12,573 bases of DNA, from NCBI GenBank assembly GCA_017984185.1, contig JAGNZX010000010.1:1-12573 (forward strand), written 5' to 3'. The notes under the pieces are model-generated. The model saw only the letters and a program-made list of their open reading frames with translations, was not told the origin of the DNA and ran no database searches. Numbering within the stretch: position 1 is the first letter of the stretch; the number at the start of each line of letters is the position of its first letter. Source of the DNA: Minisyncoccota bacterium. Lineage in GTDB: Bacteria; Patescibacteriota; Minisyncoccia; Phycocordibacterales; UBA9973. A program made the translations under genes and the position numbers. This document shows positions 6,431 through 12,201 of the stretch, in pieces.

Positions 6431-6436
6431 AGTATA
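6431..6436 (-). promoter_or_regulatory. -10 element of the NTP pyrophosphatase gene
   Basis: AGTATA on the plus strand reads TATACT on the minus strand, six bases before the start codon at 6424. The position implies a leaderless transcript. Confidence 0.45.
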
Positions 6437-6512
6437 GTAGAAAAATTTAATCTTTTGTTGATATTTGTTTTTGATTTTCCATTTTTGTAATTAGGTATTT
6501 TAATACATGCTA

Positions 6513-6528
6513 ATTATAGCAGAAATTA
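6513..6528 (-). promoter_or_regulatory. Second copy of the 16-bp extended -10 element
   Basis: Identical over 16 bases to 6103-6118 and reading TAATTTC-TGC-TATAAT on the minus strand. It would start an RNA near 6506 and give the pyrophosphatase gene a leader of about 80 bases, in addition to its proximal TATACT. Confidence 0.45.
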
Positions 6529-6593
6529 AATTTATTATAATTTTTCACAAAGTATTGGTTGTGTTGCCTGAGTCAGCCTCCAGGTTAGTTTGA

Positions 6594-6602
6594 TGGTATA
6601 AT
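6594..6602 (+). promoter_or_regulatory. Extended -10 promoter of the MFS gene
   Basis: TGG-TATAAT (hexamer 6597-6602) is a consensus extended -10 element seven bases before the ATG at 6610, again a leaderless arrangement. A small hairpin (CCTG-AG/CT-CAGG, about 6568-6584) lies just upstream, and no clear -35 is seen. Confidence 0.6.
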
Positions 6603-6609
6603 ATACAAA

Positions 6610-7818
6610 ATGAAAAATAAAGTTACAATTTCACCCAAGGCGATAATTCTCTTCACTGTGTTTTTAGACGTGCTTGGTTTGGGGGTCATCATTCCAATTC
6701 TTCCTTTTTATGTAGAATCTTTTAATGTTTCTGAAACAGTAGTGACCTCTCTGTTTGCAGTCTTTGCCTTGTTTTCTTTTTTTAGTGCTCCGATTTTGGG
6801 AGCGATTTCTGATAGAAAGGGTAGGAGGCCAGTGCTTTTGGTGAGTCTAGCTTCGAGTGCGATCGGCTGGCTCATCTTTGCTTTTTCAAATACTATCTGG
6901 GGACTTTTTTTGGGGAGAATTATCGATGGTTCAGCTGCCGGGAATATTTCAACCGCTCAAAATTATTTAATTGATATCGCTCATGATCAAACAGAAAGAA
7001 CAAAAAACTTGGGACAAATCGGGGCAATCTTTGGAATTAGTTTTATTCTTGGCCCCTTGATTGGTGGAGTTTTGTCGACTCTTAGCATGAAATTACCTTT
7101 TATTGTGGTGGGAATAATGTCTGTGTTAAATACCATACTCGCATATTTTTTCTTACCGGAGACTCATCACGAAAGAAATCCTAATAAAATTTCCATCAAT
7201 CCTTTTTCACCAATAATCAAGGCTTTTAAAAATAAAAATATTTTACCTTTGTATATCTCTTGGTTACTTTTTGGTATTGCAATTTCACTTAACCAATCCA
7301 TATTTGCACTTTATATTACCAAGGTATTTTCTTGGACAGTCATCGCTTCCGGACTCCTGATGTCTTTGATTGGGGTAATCATATCTATCAACCAGGCTTT
7401 TGCTATTCGAAAAATTTGGCTTAAATATTTCAAAGAATCATTTTTGATGGTTTGGGTATTTATTCCTTTTGCTGTTGGGTATTTCATTATGGCTTTACCT
7501 TTCAAGTCTGCTTTTTTGCTCGGACTTGTCATCACAGCTTTTGGTCAGTCTTTAATGAGAGTGGTTATGACCAGCCAGATAATCGGATTTTCTGACAAGA
7601 AAGAACAGGGAGAGAATATGGGTATCCTAGCTTCGTTTATGTCATTGTCGATGATCATCGGGCCATTACTCGGAGGATTTGTCTACGAAAATCATCCCAG
7701 CGCACCATTTACATTGGCTGGGATAATTTTAGTTATTACTTTTGTTTTTATATTTAATACGTATAAAAAGATAAAGCCTCACGACCATATCGATGTAGAA
7801 CCTGTCGAAGTGGTTTAG
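6610..7818 (+). CDS. MFS permease, drug-efflux (TetA-like) type
   Basis: A 402-residue major facilitator superfamily transporter with about 12 hydrophobic helices, expected in the cytoplasmic membrane and driven by the proton gradient. TM1 holds LFTVFLDVLGLGVIIPILPFY, typical of the TetA/multidrug DHA1 group with the acidic residue D20. Motif A between TM2 and TM3 is intact: GAISDRKGRRPVLL (64-77). TM4-TM5 contain GRIIDGSAAGN and ISFILGPLIGG, a motif C-like glycine-rich antiporter signature. The gene is complete and ends in a histidine- and acid-containing tail (PHDHIDVEPVEVV). It stands alone under its own promoter. Substrate is unknown; sequence alone cannot separate drug efflux from sugar or metabolite export. 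Confidence 0.88.
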   Translation: MKNKVTISPKAIILFTVFLDVLGLGVIIPILPFYVESFNVSETVVTSLFAVFALFSFFSAPILGAISDRKGRRPVLLVSLASSAIGWLIFAFSNTIWGLFLGRIIDGSAAGNISTAQNYLIDIAHDQTERTKNLGQIGAIFGISFILGPLIGGVLSTLSMKLPFIVVGIMSVLNTILAYFFLPETHHERNPNKISINPFSPIIKAFKNKNILPLYISWLLFGIAISLNQSIFALYITKVFSWTVIASGLLMSLIGVIISINQAFAIRKIWLKYFKESFLMVWVFIPFAVGYFIMALPFKSAFLLGLVITAFGQSLMRVVMTSQIIGFSDKKEQGENMGILASFMSLSMIIGPLLGGFVYENHPSAPFTLAGIILVITFVFIFNTYKKIKPHDHIDVEPVEVV

Positions 7819-7912
7819 TAGACTTCATTTATTAATGATTTCAGGCAAGGCTGAATGACTCAGTTGTGAACCCCACAGTGTAAGACCCCGTAAGCGTTCC
7901 TTGAGCGATTTT

Positions 7913-7941
7913 AGTATAGCAAATTGACGCGTATCAGTCAG
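7913..7941 (-). promoter_or_regulatory. Minus-strand promoter with no gene of its own
   Basis: On the minus strand CTGACT (7936-7941), 17 bases, then TATACT preceded by TGC (7913-7921) make a good promoter. RNA from about 7906 would run antisense through the intergenic stretch into the 3' end of the MFS gene. No convincing ORF follows it. The convergent gap 7819-8007 otherwise holds only short repeats (AGACACT/AGTGTCT at 7959-7965 and 7983-7989; TAGACAC twice at 7949-7964). Confidence 0.35.
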
Positions 7942-8007
7942 GTCTCAGTAGACACAATAGACACTATAAAAGGGGGTCAAAAAGTGTCTGCTCTGATCCA
8001 GAAAAGC

Positions 8008-8862
8008 CTATCCTAAGCCAATTAATATAACCGTGGAAATGGCGAGTAATACAAATATAATTTTGCGCTTGGTTAGTTCTTCCCCGAACAATTTCCAGGC
8101 TATCACGGAAGCTATGAGTATATAAAAGCTGTTTATTGTATATACTAAAGAAAAAGGTCCTGTTGAAAGGGCTTTTACAATTTCAGCAGTACCAATAAAG
8201 TTAAACACACCAAGTGCGATGGCCCACCATATAATTTGTTTTGAAACAGTTATCTTTTGCCCTAATTCTTTTCTTTTTACTATCAGTAAAATAATGAATG
8301 CCGCAATTGAGGCAAATAAAAGTTGCCAGAATATAAAATTTCTTATTTCTATCGTAATTGACCCAAATTTCTGAATAAATTTTGTAGCGGTGGATGACAA
8401 GACTAAAGTAATTACGATAGGTAATAAGCCATTTTGCAGAGTAATATGTTTATGAACCCTGTTATAAAAACCAACAACAATAAAAGTTAGGATTATTCCT
8501 GTAATTTGAAGTATAGATAGTTGGTCGTGAAAAAAAGAAATTCCGATCAAAACTACTAGAACATGAGAACTGATACTAGTAACCGGAAAAATTGCGTTCG
8601 TATCAAGTTTTTTCAGTAGCTCCATTTGAAGCATAGTTCCAAAAGCAAAACCGGCTCCCCAGAGAGCGCCAAAAAGTATTGCATGATAGTCCACTTCTAT
8701 GTATTTATAAAAAATCACGAAACTAAGTAGAGCCGAAACAGAAAGACTCAAAAAAGAATAAGCAAATTTGTTATGCCCCTTCGAAGAAGGAACTTTATAA
8801 AGTGCCATTGTGACTCCAATGGCGGTAACGGCAATTAAAGAATGCAAAAACCATGAATCCAT
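8008..8862 (-). CDS. EamA/DMT-superfamily permease
   Basis: A 284-residue membrane protein with about ten hydrophobic helices in two repeats, as in the drug/metabolite transporter (EamA) family. The first repeat ends near the HKHITLQNG loop (about 137-145). Both repeats end in typical EamA patterns: FPVTSISSHVLVVLIGISFFHDQLSILQITGIILTFIVVGF and, in the second, SLVYTINSFYILIASVIAWKLFGEELTKRKIIFVLL, where the charged FGEELT turn is diagnostic. The family exports amino acids, nucleosides or other small metabolites; the substrate cannot be told. It converges with the MFS gene and diverges from the recombinase remnant. A TGT-TATAAT extended -10 lies eight bases before its start. It may be part of the accessory region that follows. 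Confidence 0.85.
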   Translation of the reverse strand: MDSWFLHSLIAVTAIGVTMALYKVPSSKGHNKFAYSFLSLSVSALLSFVIFYKYIEVDYHAILFGALWGAGFAFGTMLQMELLKKLDTNAIFPVTSISSHVLVVLIGISFFHDQLSILQITGIILTFIVVGFYNRVHKHITLQNGLLPIVITLVLSSTATKFIQKFGSITIEIRNFIFWQLLFASIAAFIILLIVKRKELGQKITVSKQIIWWAIALGVFNFIGTAEIVKALSTGPFSLVYTINSFYILIASVIAWKLFGEELTKRKIIFVLLAISTVILIGLG

Positions 8863-8870
8863 ATTAAGTG

Positions 8871-8879
8871 ATTATAACA
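8871..8879 (-). promoter_or_regulatory. Extended -10 promoter of the EamA gene
   Basis: On the minus strand TGT-TATAAT (hexamer 8871-8876) ends eight bases before the ATG at 8862, giving a leaderless message. Confidence 0.55.
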
Positions 8880-8885
8880 AATTAA

Positions 8886-9095
8886 AGCTCTTCTGTGGAG
8901 GACGAAATCAGTAGGTTTAATAAATTTAGAACAGGAGTATTGGGACATAAGCAAGAAAAAGTATCACTAGATATAGATGTACGGAACTATACGAAGTACT
9001 TACTTAAAGATGGAACGCTGATGGAAAAACGAGAACTGCTATCTTGTATGAAGAGTAAATTAATACTAAGGGAAAGGAAAGTCTGCTTTTCTTAG
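8886..9095 (+). pseudogene. Probable C-terminal remnant of a serine recombinase
   Basis: An open frame from 8886 (a stop precedes at 8883) to TAG 9093-9095, with a GTG at 8895 as the only early start. The last 35 residues, YLLKDGTLMEKRELLSC followed by MKSKLILRERKVCF, resemble the extreme C terminus of large serine recombinases (resolvase family), which often end in a K-x-G-T-x-EEKRE-(I/L)-L-x-x-L-x-S-x-L-x-L-K-(D/E)-(K/R)-K pattern. The catalytic N-terminal domain, the recombinase domain and the zinc ribbon are all missing, and upstream DNA belongs to the divergent EamA gene. It is therefore read as the stub left when a mobile element decayed or was cut out. A small terminator follows. The match is by eye and moderate; it could be an unrelated short gene. 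Confidence 0.45.
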
Positions 9096-9101
9096 AGAAA
9101 A

Positions 9102-9130
9102 AAGTCTGTTTGCTTATAGACTTGACTTTT
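9102..9130 (+). terminator. Candidate terminator after the recombinase remnant
   Basis: AAGTCT (9102-9107) pairs with AGACTT (9118-9123) across a 10-base loop, followed by GACTTTTT. The stem is short; the U tract makes a terminator plausible. Confidence 0.4.
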
Positions 9131-9176
9131 TGATGCCAATATAATAATATTGTGTATATGTGTATTAGTTTATAAA
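9122..9176 (+). promoter_or_regulatory. Promoter region of the A-B operon
   Basis: TTGACT (9122-9127) is followed by several AT-rich -10 candidates: TAATAT at 9145-9150 (17-base spacing), a TATAAT at 9140-9145 that is too close for that -35, and TATAAA at 9171-9176, whose start point would lie about eight bases before the ATG at 9191. The true element cannot be chosen by eye. Confidence 0.4.
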
Positions 9177-9190
9177 TTAATAATAATTAT

Positions 9191-9907
9191 ATGGCATTAA
9201 AAGATCACATCACAGACTCAACAAAAGTTTCAGAAGAAGAGATTGAGGGCATAATAGCGGATTATATAAAATATGATCCTTCACACAAGATGGTTGTTTT
9301 TCTTCCAAAAGCACAAAACCTCTCAAACGAAAAAAAGATACTACTATACCTTGTTGGTTTAAAGGGATGGCAATTTGTCGTAAAGGATAATCCGCCCACT
9401 AACGAGGCTTTACCTAGAGATATTGAACGGGTTACAGGAATCCGTGGCGGAAGTCTTAGACCTATGTTACGATCCCTGCTTCAATCTAAGATGCTCAATT
9501 CTCGAAAAGGTAAATACGAAATTCCAACTCATAATTTTGGACGGGTGCGCGAAATAATGGCAGGCGGAGGTAGCACGATTACAAATCGCCCAGCTAATTC
9601 AGAAAAACCAGGAAAGAAGAAGAAAGATGGTATTGCTAAATCATCGTCTAGTAAGAAAAACAATAAAAACAAACCATCGCTTGCAGAGACTTTTGAAAAA
9701 CTTCTCAATGATAAATGGTTTAAAGATGGCAAAACTCTTTCCCAACTAAGCGATAAATTAGAAGCAATGGCAGTTATCGTTCCATCTTCTCACTTACCAG
9801 TACATTTACTGAAAGCTTGTCGTGGTGAAAATCCTCGCCTAACACGTCGCAAGGAAACCTTCAGTGGGAAGAAGGTTTGGGTCTATTCACAAACTAAAAA
9901 TGAATAA
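9191..9907 (+). CDS. Protein A: winged-helix protein of a two-gene HEPN module
   Basis: A 238-residue soluble, basic protein. Residues about 45-112 look like a winged helix: KKILLYLVGLKGWQF as the first helix, LPRDIERVTGIRGGSLRPMLR as the helix-turn-helix, and KGKYEIP as the wing. A Lys/Ser-rich, probably disordered linker follows (125-162, with KKKK and SSSSKK). The C-terminal domain (163-235) starts LAETFEKLLNDKWFKDGKT and ends KKVWVYSQ; it is clearly related to the N-terminal domain of the next gene product (shared pattern: L-x5-(W/F)FKD, an SSL turn, and a final KxWxYxQ). The stop overlaps the next start by eight bases (ATG at 9900), so the two are translationally coupled. It may be a DNA- or RNA-binding regulator, antitoxin or sensor for B; function is inferred only. 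Confidence 0.75.
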   Translation: MALKDHITDSTKVSEEEIEGIIADYIKYDPSHKMVVFLPKAQNLSNEKKILLYLVGLKGWQFVVKDNPPTNEALPRDIERVTGIRGGSLRPMLRSLLQSKMLNSRKGKYEIPTHNFGRVREIMAGGGSTITNRPANSEKPGKKKKDGIAKSSSSKKNNKNKPSLAETFEKLLNDKWFKDGKTLSQLSDKLEAMAVIVPSSHLPVHLLKACRGENPRLTRRKETFSGKKVWVYSQTKNE

Positions 9908-10598
9908 GAATACAAAATCCGTACCCGAGCTACTGAGAACTCTCTGGGAGGAAGGATTTTTTAAAGATGCAAAAGAAATCTCTGAAATATCTGGCGGTTT
10001 AGCAGCAAAAGGATATCATTTACAAGACTCGAGCTTAGGTACTGCTCTGATGCGCGCAGTTAAAACAGGTAGTTTTTTGATACGTGTAAAAGAAACTGGG
10101 AAATGGAAGTACATTCAAAAACATCCGATAGAGTCTGCGTCTGGTCAAAGAACTGAACTATTTAACAGATATGATTTTCATCCTCGTATAAAAGAGGTAG
10201 CATTTTCTCAGTTCGAAAATAATGATTTCAAGGGTGCAATATTGAATGCATTTATTGAAGTTGTTGATCAAGTAAAAACTAAAACAGGACGTCCGAAAGA
10301 TAAAAATGGTAAAGATTTAGATGGCGATGATTTAATGAACAAGATTTTTGGTTGTGATGGTGAGCAAGAACCAAAAATTAAGTTTAATTCCCTAAGTGAT
10401 GGCTTGGATAAAGCTGAACAACGCGGATTAATGTATTTATTCAAGGGAGTAGTGGGTGTAAGAGATAGAAAAGCTCATATAAACTTTATTCAAAATGATC
10501 CGTTGAAAACCATTGAATATCTAAGCTTAGCTAGTTTGCTTCTTAGACTTCTTGACGAACATCCTATTGCTTTAAAAACTAGAAAAAAGAAGTCTTAA
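9900..10598 (+). CDS. Protein B: Hypoth_Ymh (TIGR02391)-type HEPN-like protein
   Basis: The chosen ATG at 9900 overlaps the end of protein A and gives 232 residues; an upstream GTG at 9864 would lie deep inside A. Residues 7-73 repeat the domain found at the C terminus of A. The rest resembles the Hypoth_Ymh family (PF09509/TIGR02391): a YDFHPRIKEVAFSQFENNDF opening (91-110), an AILNAFIEVVDQVK helix, a GDDLMNKIFG segment, and a final EQRGLMYLFKGVVGVRDRKAH. R188-x4-H193 in the last segment matches the R-x4-6-H motif of HEPN ribonucleases, where most Ymh members read GxRNPxAH. Several HEPN proteins cleave RNA as toxins or phage-defence effectors. No membrane segment; Lys-rich C terminus. Family is likely, RNase activity is inference. 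Confidence 0.8.
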   Translation: MNKNTKSVPELLRTLWEEGFFKDAKEISEISGGLAAKGYHLQDSSLGTALMRAVKTGSFLIRVKETGKWKYIQKHPIESASGQRTELFNRYDFHPRIKEVAFSQFENNDFKGAILNAFIEVVDQVKTKTGRPKDKNGKDLDGDDLMNKIFGCDGEQEPKIKFNSLSDGLDKAEQRGLMYLFKGVVGVRDRKAHINFIQNDPLKTIEYLSLASLLLRLLDEHPIALKTRKKKS

Positions 10599-10606
10599 AA
10601 TTTACA

Positions 10607-10640
10607 AACTAAAAAGCACCCAAGTGGGTGCTTTTTAGTT
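10607..10640 (+). terminator. Strong bidirectional terminator after the A-B operon
   Basis: AACTAAAAAGCACCC (10607-10621) and GGGTGCTTTTTAGTT (10626-10640) form a perfect 15-bp stem with an AAGT loop; the GC core is flanked by A and T runs, so it works on both strands. It starts eight bases after the stop of protein B and would also stop transcripts coming from tRNA-Gln. Confidence 0.9.
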
Positions 10641-10644
10641 CTGA

Positions 10645-10708
10645 ATACCGCTCTCAGCGGGTATGCTTTGACTGAATAGTTTGTCCTATGCGTATCAGTC
10701 ACCTGACT
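10645..10708. repeat. Cluster of overlapping inverted repeats
   Basis: ATACCGCT/AGCGGGTAT (10645-10664, one bulged G) is followed by TGACTGA-ATAG/CTAT-GCGTA-TCAGTCA (10669-10701), which competes with AGTCA-CC-TGACT (10697-10708). Read from the minus strand this is the trailer of the tRNA-Gln transcript. The role is unknown. Confidence 0.4.
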
Positions 10709-10721
10709 TAGCATAGCACTG

Positions 10722-10792
10722 CTGGGAGGCTTGGACTCGAACCAAGATAACGTCCTCCAGAGGGACGTGTCCTACCATTAGACGATCTCCCA
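10722..10792 (-). tRNA. tRNA-Gln(CUG)
   Basis: The reverse strand folds as a 71-base tRNA. The anticodon stem CGTCC/GGACG closes the loop CTCTGGA, so the anticodon is CUG, reading CAG (Gln). The T arm is CTTGG-TTCGAGT-CCAAG, the D loop AATGGTA with the GG pair, and the acceptor begins U1-A72 with discriminator G73, both features of tRNA-Gln. The seventh acceptor pair is an A-C mismatch (A7, C66). No CCA is encoded: the bases after G73 are CAG, so CCA must be added by a nucleotidyltransferase. A possible extended -10 (TGC-TGTTAT, 10805-10813 on the minus strand) precedes it. Confidence 0.93.
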
Positions 10793-10809
10793 GCTTTGCC
10801 AAAAATAAC

Positions 10810-10830
10810 AGCAATTTCTTCTCAATTGCT
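10810..10830. promoter_or_regulatory. Inverted repeat between tRNA-Gln and the NUDIX gene
   Basis: AGCAATT (10810-10816) and AATTGCT (10824-10830) form a perfect 7-bp inverted repeat with 7 bases between, in the divergent intergenic region. It overlaps the possible tRNA promoter and might be an operator. Confidence 0.3.
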
Positions 10831-10872
10831 TTACAATAATACAAAAAAGCGTTTTAATCAAATGAATTTTTA

Positions 10873-10881
10873 TGCTAAAAT
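10873..10881 (+). promoter_or_regulatory. Extended -10 promoter of the NUDIX gene
   Basis: TGC-TAAAAT (hexamer 10876-10881) ends six bases before the ATG at 10888, implying a leaderless mRNA. The CYTH gene downstream probably shares this promoter. Confidence 0.55.
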
Positions 10882-10887
10882 TCCACC

Positions 10888-11322
10888 ATGGAACCATTCA
10901 ATCGTCCGAGAGTGGGTGTAGGGGTGATTATCGTCAATCAGGACGGGCAGGTTTTGGTGGGTAAACGCAAGGGTAGTTTTGCCCAAAAGTGGGCTTTTCC
11001 TGGAGGAAGTGTTGAAATGGGGCATACCTTTGAAGCGACAGCAATTCGAGAAATCAAAGAAGAAACCAATTTAGATATTTTGGATCCAAAAGTCATCGCG
11101 GTGGTCAATGGTTTGGAGACCTACAAAGAAGAAGGTAAACACTATGTTTCTGTGATATTGTTGGCGAGAAAATATTCTGGAGAATTAAAAATTATGGAAC
11201 CCGAAAAATGTGAAGAATTTATATGGGTAGATATTCATAAACTTCCCGAACCACTTTTTGATGCTAGTCGTTGGGCCGCCGAATGCTATTTAAAGAATAG
11301 TTTTTATGAAGGTATTAAATGA
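10888..11322 (+). CDS. NUDIX hydrolase, NUDT15/MTH-like
   Basis: A 144-residue NUDIX-fold pyrophosphohydrolase. The N-terminal RPRVGVGVIIVNQDGQVLVG and KRKGSFAQKWAFPGGSVEMG resemble the NUDT15/NUDX1 type of nucleotide-cleaning enzymes, which act on oxidised or other damaged NTPs. The NUDIX box spans G40-L62. The metal-binding core R54-E55-x2-E58-E59 is intact, but the first box glutamate is His46 and the late glycine is Asn61, two departures from G-x5-E-x7-REUxEExGU. These positions are not the metal ligands, so the enzyme is probably active; substrate range may be altered. It has its own leaderless promoter and lies 17 bases before the CYTH gene. Substrate remains open (oxidised dNTP, NDP-sugar or other). 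Confidence 0.88.
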   Translation: MEPFNRPRVGVGVIIVNQDGQVLVGKRKGSFAQKWAFPGGSVEMGHTFEATAIREIKEETNLDILDPKVIAVVNGLETYKEEGKHYVSVILLARKYSGELKIMEPEKCEEFIWVDIHKLPEPLFDASRWAAECYLKNSFYEGIK

Positions 11323-11339
11323 TTTAACATAACCAAACT

Positions 11340-11897
11340 ATGAATACGCAAGAAATAGAATGCAGATTTTTGGAAATAGATAAAGATGTTTTATTAAAAA
11401 AACTTCATGCGTTGGGTGCCTTGGATGAGGGGGAAGAATTGGTTAATGAAGTAATCATATACGACAAAGAATTAAAGTGGAGAGACGAGCAGAGATTTTT
11501 AAGAGTTAGAAAAATTGGAGATAAGACTACACTTGCTTACAAAGAACAGACACAACATACGGTTGATGGCACGTATGAATTAGAATTAAATATTGATGAT
11601 TACGAAAAAGCAATATTACTTTTTGAAAAAATTGGCTTATATCCATTTAGATACAATCAAAAAAAGCGACATACTTTTAAGTTAAACAAAGTCACCATAG
11701 ATATTGATACCTGGCCGATGATACCAGCTTACGTAGAATTAGAGGGTGATTCCGAGCAAGACTTGAAAGACGTAGCAAAAATGCTAGAGCTTGATTGGAA
11801 AGAAGCAGATTTTCATGGTGCTCGCTGGGTTATAGAACATAAATACAAGATTCCTGTCGGCACTTTCCGATGGTTTACATTTGATAAATGTGAATAG
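11340..11897 (+). CDS. CYTH-domain protein (CyaB/thiamine triphosphatase superfamily)
   Basis: CYTH proteins fold into an eight-stranded tunnel that binds triphosphates and two metal ions; members include class IV adenylate cyclase, thiamine triphosphatase and inorganic triphosphatase. The defining N-terminal ExExK motif is present as E5-I-E7-C-R9, with arginine in place of lysine. Further tunnel residues are visible: R52, R55 and R57 in QRFLRVRK, K68 in LAYKEQ, E80/E82 in YELELNI, KKRHTF, the VTIDIDTWP strand, and VELEGD. Length 185 residues is typical. ATG 11340 is near the NUDIX stop; a weak TAACAT (11325-11330) could be its own -10. In bacteria without other cAMP genes in sight, triphosphatase activity is the safer guess; the reaction is not settled. 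Confidence 0.85.
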   Translation: MNTQEIECRFLEIDKDVLLKKLHALGALDEGEELVNEVIIYDKELKWRDEQRFLRVRKIGDKTTLAYKEQTQHTVDGTYELELNIDDYEKAILLFEKIGLYPFRYNQKKRHTFKLNKVTIDIDTWPMIPAYVELEGDSEQDLKDVAKMLELDWKEADFHGARWVIEHKYKIPVGTFRWFTFDKCE

Positions 11898-11906
11898 AAA
11901 ATAGTT

Positions 11907-11915
11907 TGTTATAAT
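11907..11915 (+). promoter_or_regulatory. Extended -10 promoter of the zinc-ribbon gene
   Basis: TGT-TATAAT (hexamer 11910-11915) is a consensus extended -10. The start would be near 11922, giving a leader of about 22 AT-rich bases without a Shine-Dalgarno sequence. Confidence 0.55.
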
Positions 11916-11943
11916 ATTATTATTAGATTTAATTAAAAATACT

Positions 11944-12192
11944 ATGGAAAACAAAAGTTGTGAGAGTTGTTTAATGCCTTTTACCAAAGATCCAATGGGA
12001 GAGAATCGAGAATCTAAACAGCATTGTAGTTATTGCTATAAAAATGGAAAGTTGATGTACGAAGGCAATGATCTTAAAGAATTTAAGAAAAAAATGATAG
12101 AAGCTATCACCGCTCGTGGAGAGAGCAGATTGAAAGCTCACTTTTTTGCATTTATGGCTGGTTTTGCTCCGAGGTGGAATAAAAAGGTATAG
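11944..12192 (+). CDS. Small zinc-ribbon protein (PF12674-like)
   Basis: An 82-residue protein with two CxxC knuckles, Cys6/Cys9 (CESC) and Cys28/Cys31 (CSYC), set in the pattern CESCLMPFTKDP followed by QHCSYCYKNGKL. This matches the putative zinc-ribbon family Zn_ribbon_2 (PF12674), whose members usually read CxSCGMPL and YCxYCYxNGxF. The C-terminal half is a basic helix (FKKKMIEAITARGE) ending in APRWNKKV, near the family's usual closing segment. Biochemical role is unknown for the family. It has its own promoter and ends nine bases before the polymerase gene, so the two may be co-transcribed. Confidence 0.82.
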   Translation: MENKSCESCLMPFTKDPMGENRESKQHCSYCYKNGKLMYEGNDLKEFKKKMIEAITARGESRLKAHFFAFMAGFAPRWNKKV

Positions 12193-12201
12193 AATGGGTA
12201 G

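Noticed and set aside
6507..6593. 28-codon ORF before the MFS gene
   Set aside because: It has no ribosome-binding site or suitably placed -10, overlaps two promoters and is rich in isoleucine as expected from AT-rich spacer.
10722..10792. tRNA-Gln as an attachment site with a duplicated 3' end
   Set aside because: I looked for the tRNA 3' end (TTCGAGTCCAAG and CCTCCCAG) in the other intergenic regions and found no second copy, so no att pair is claimed.
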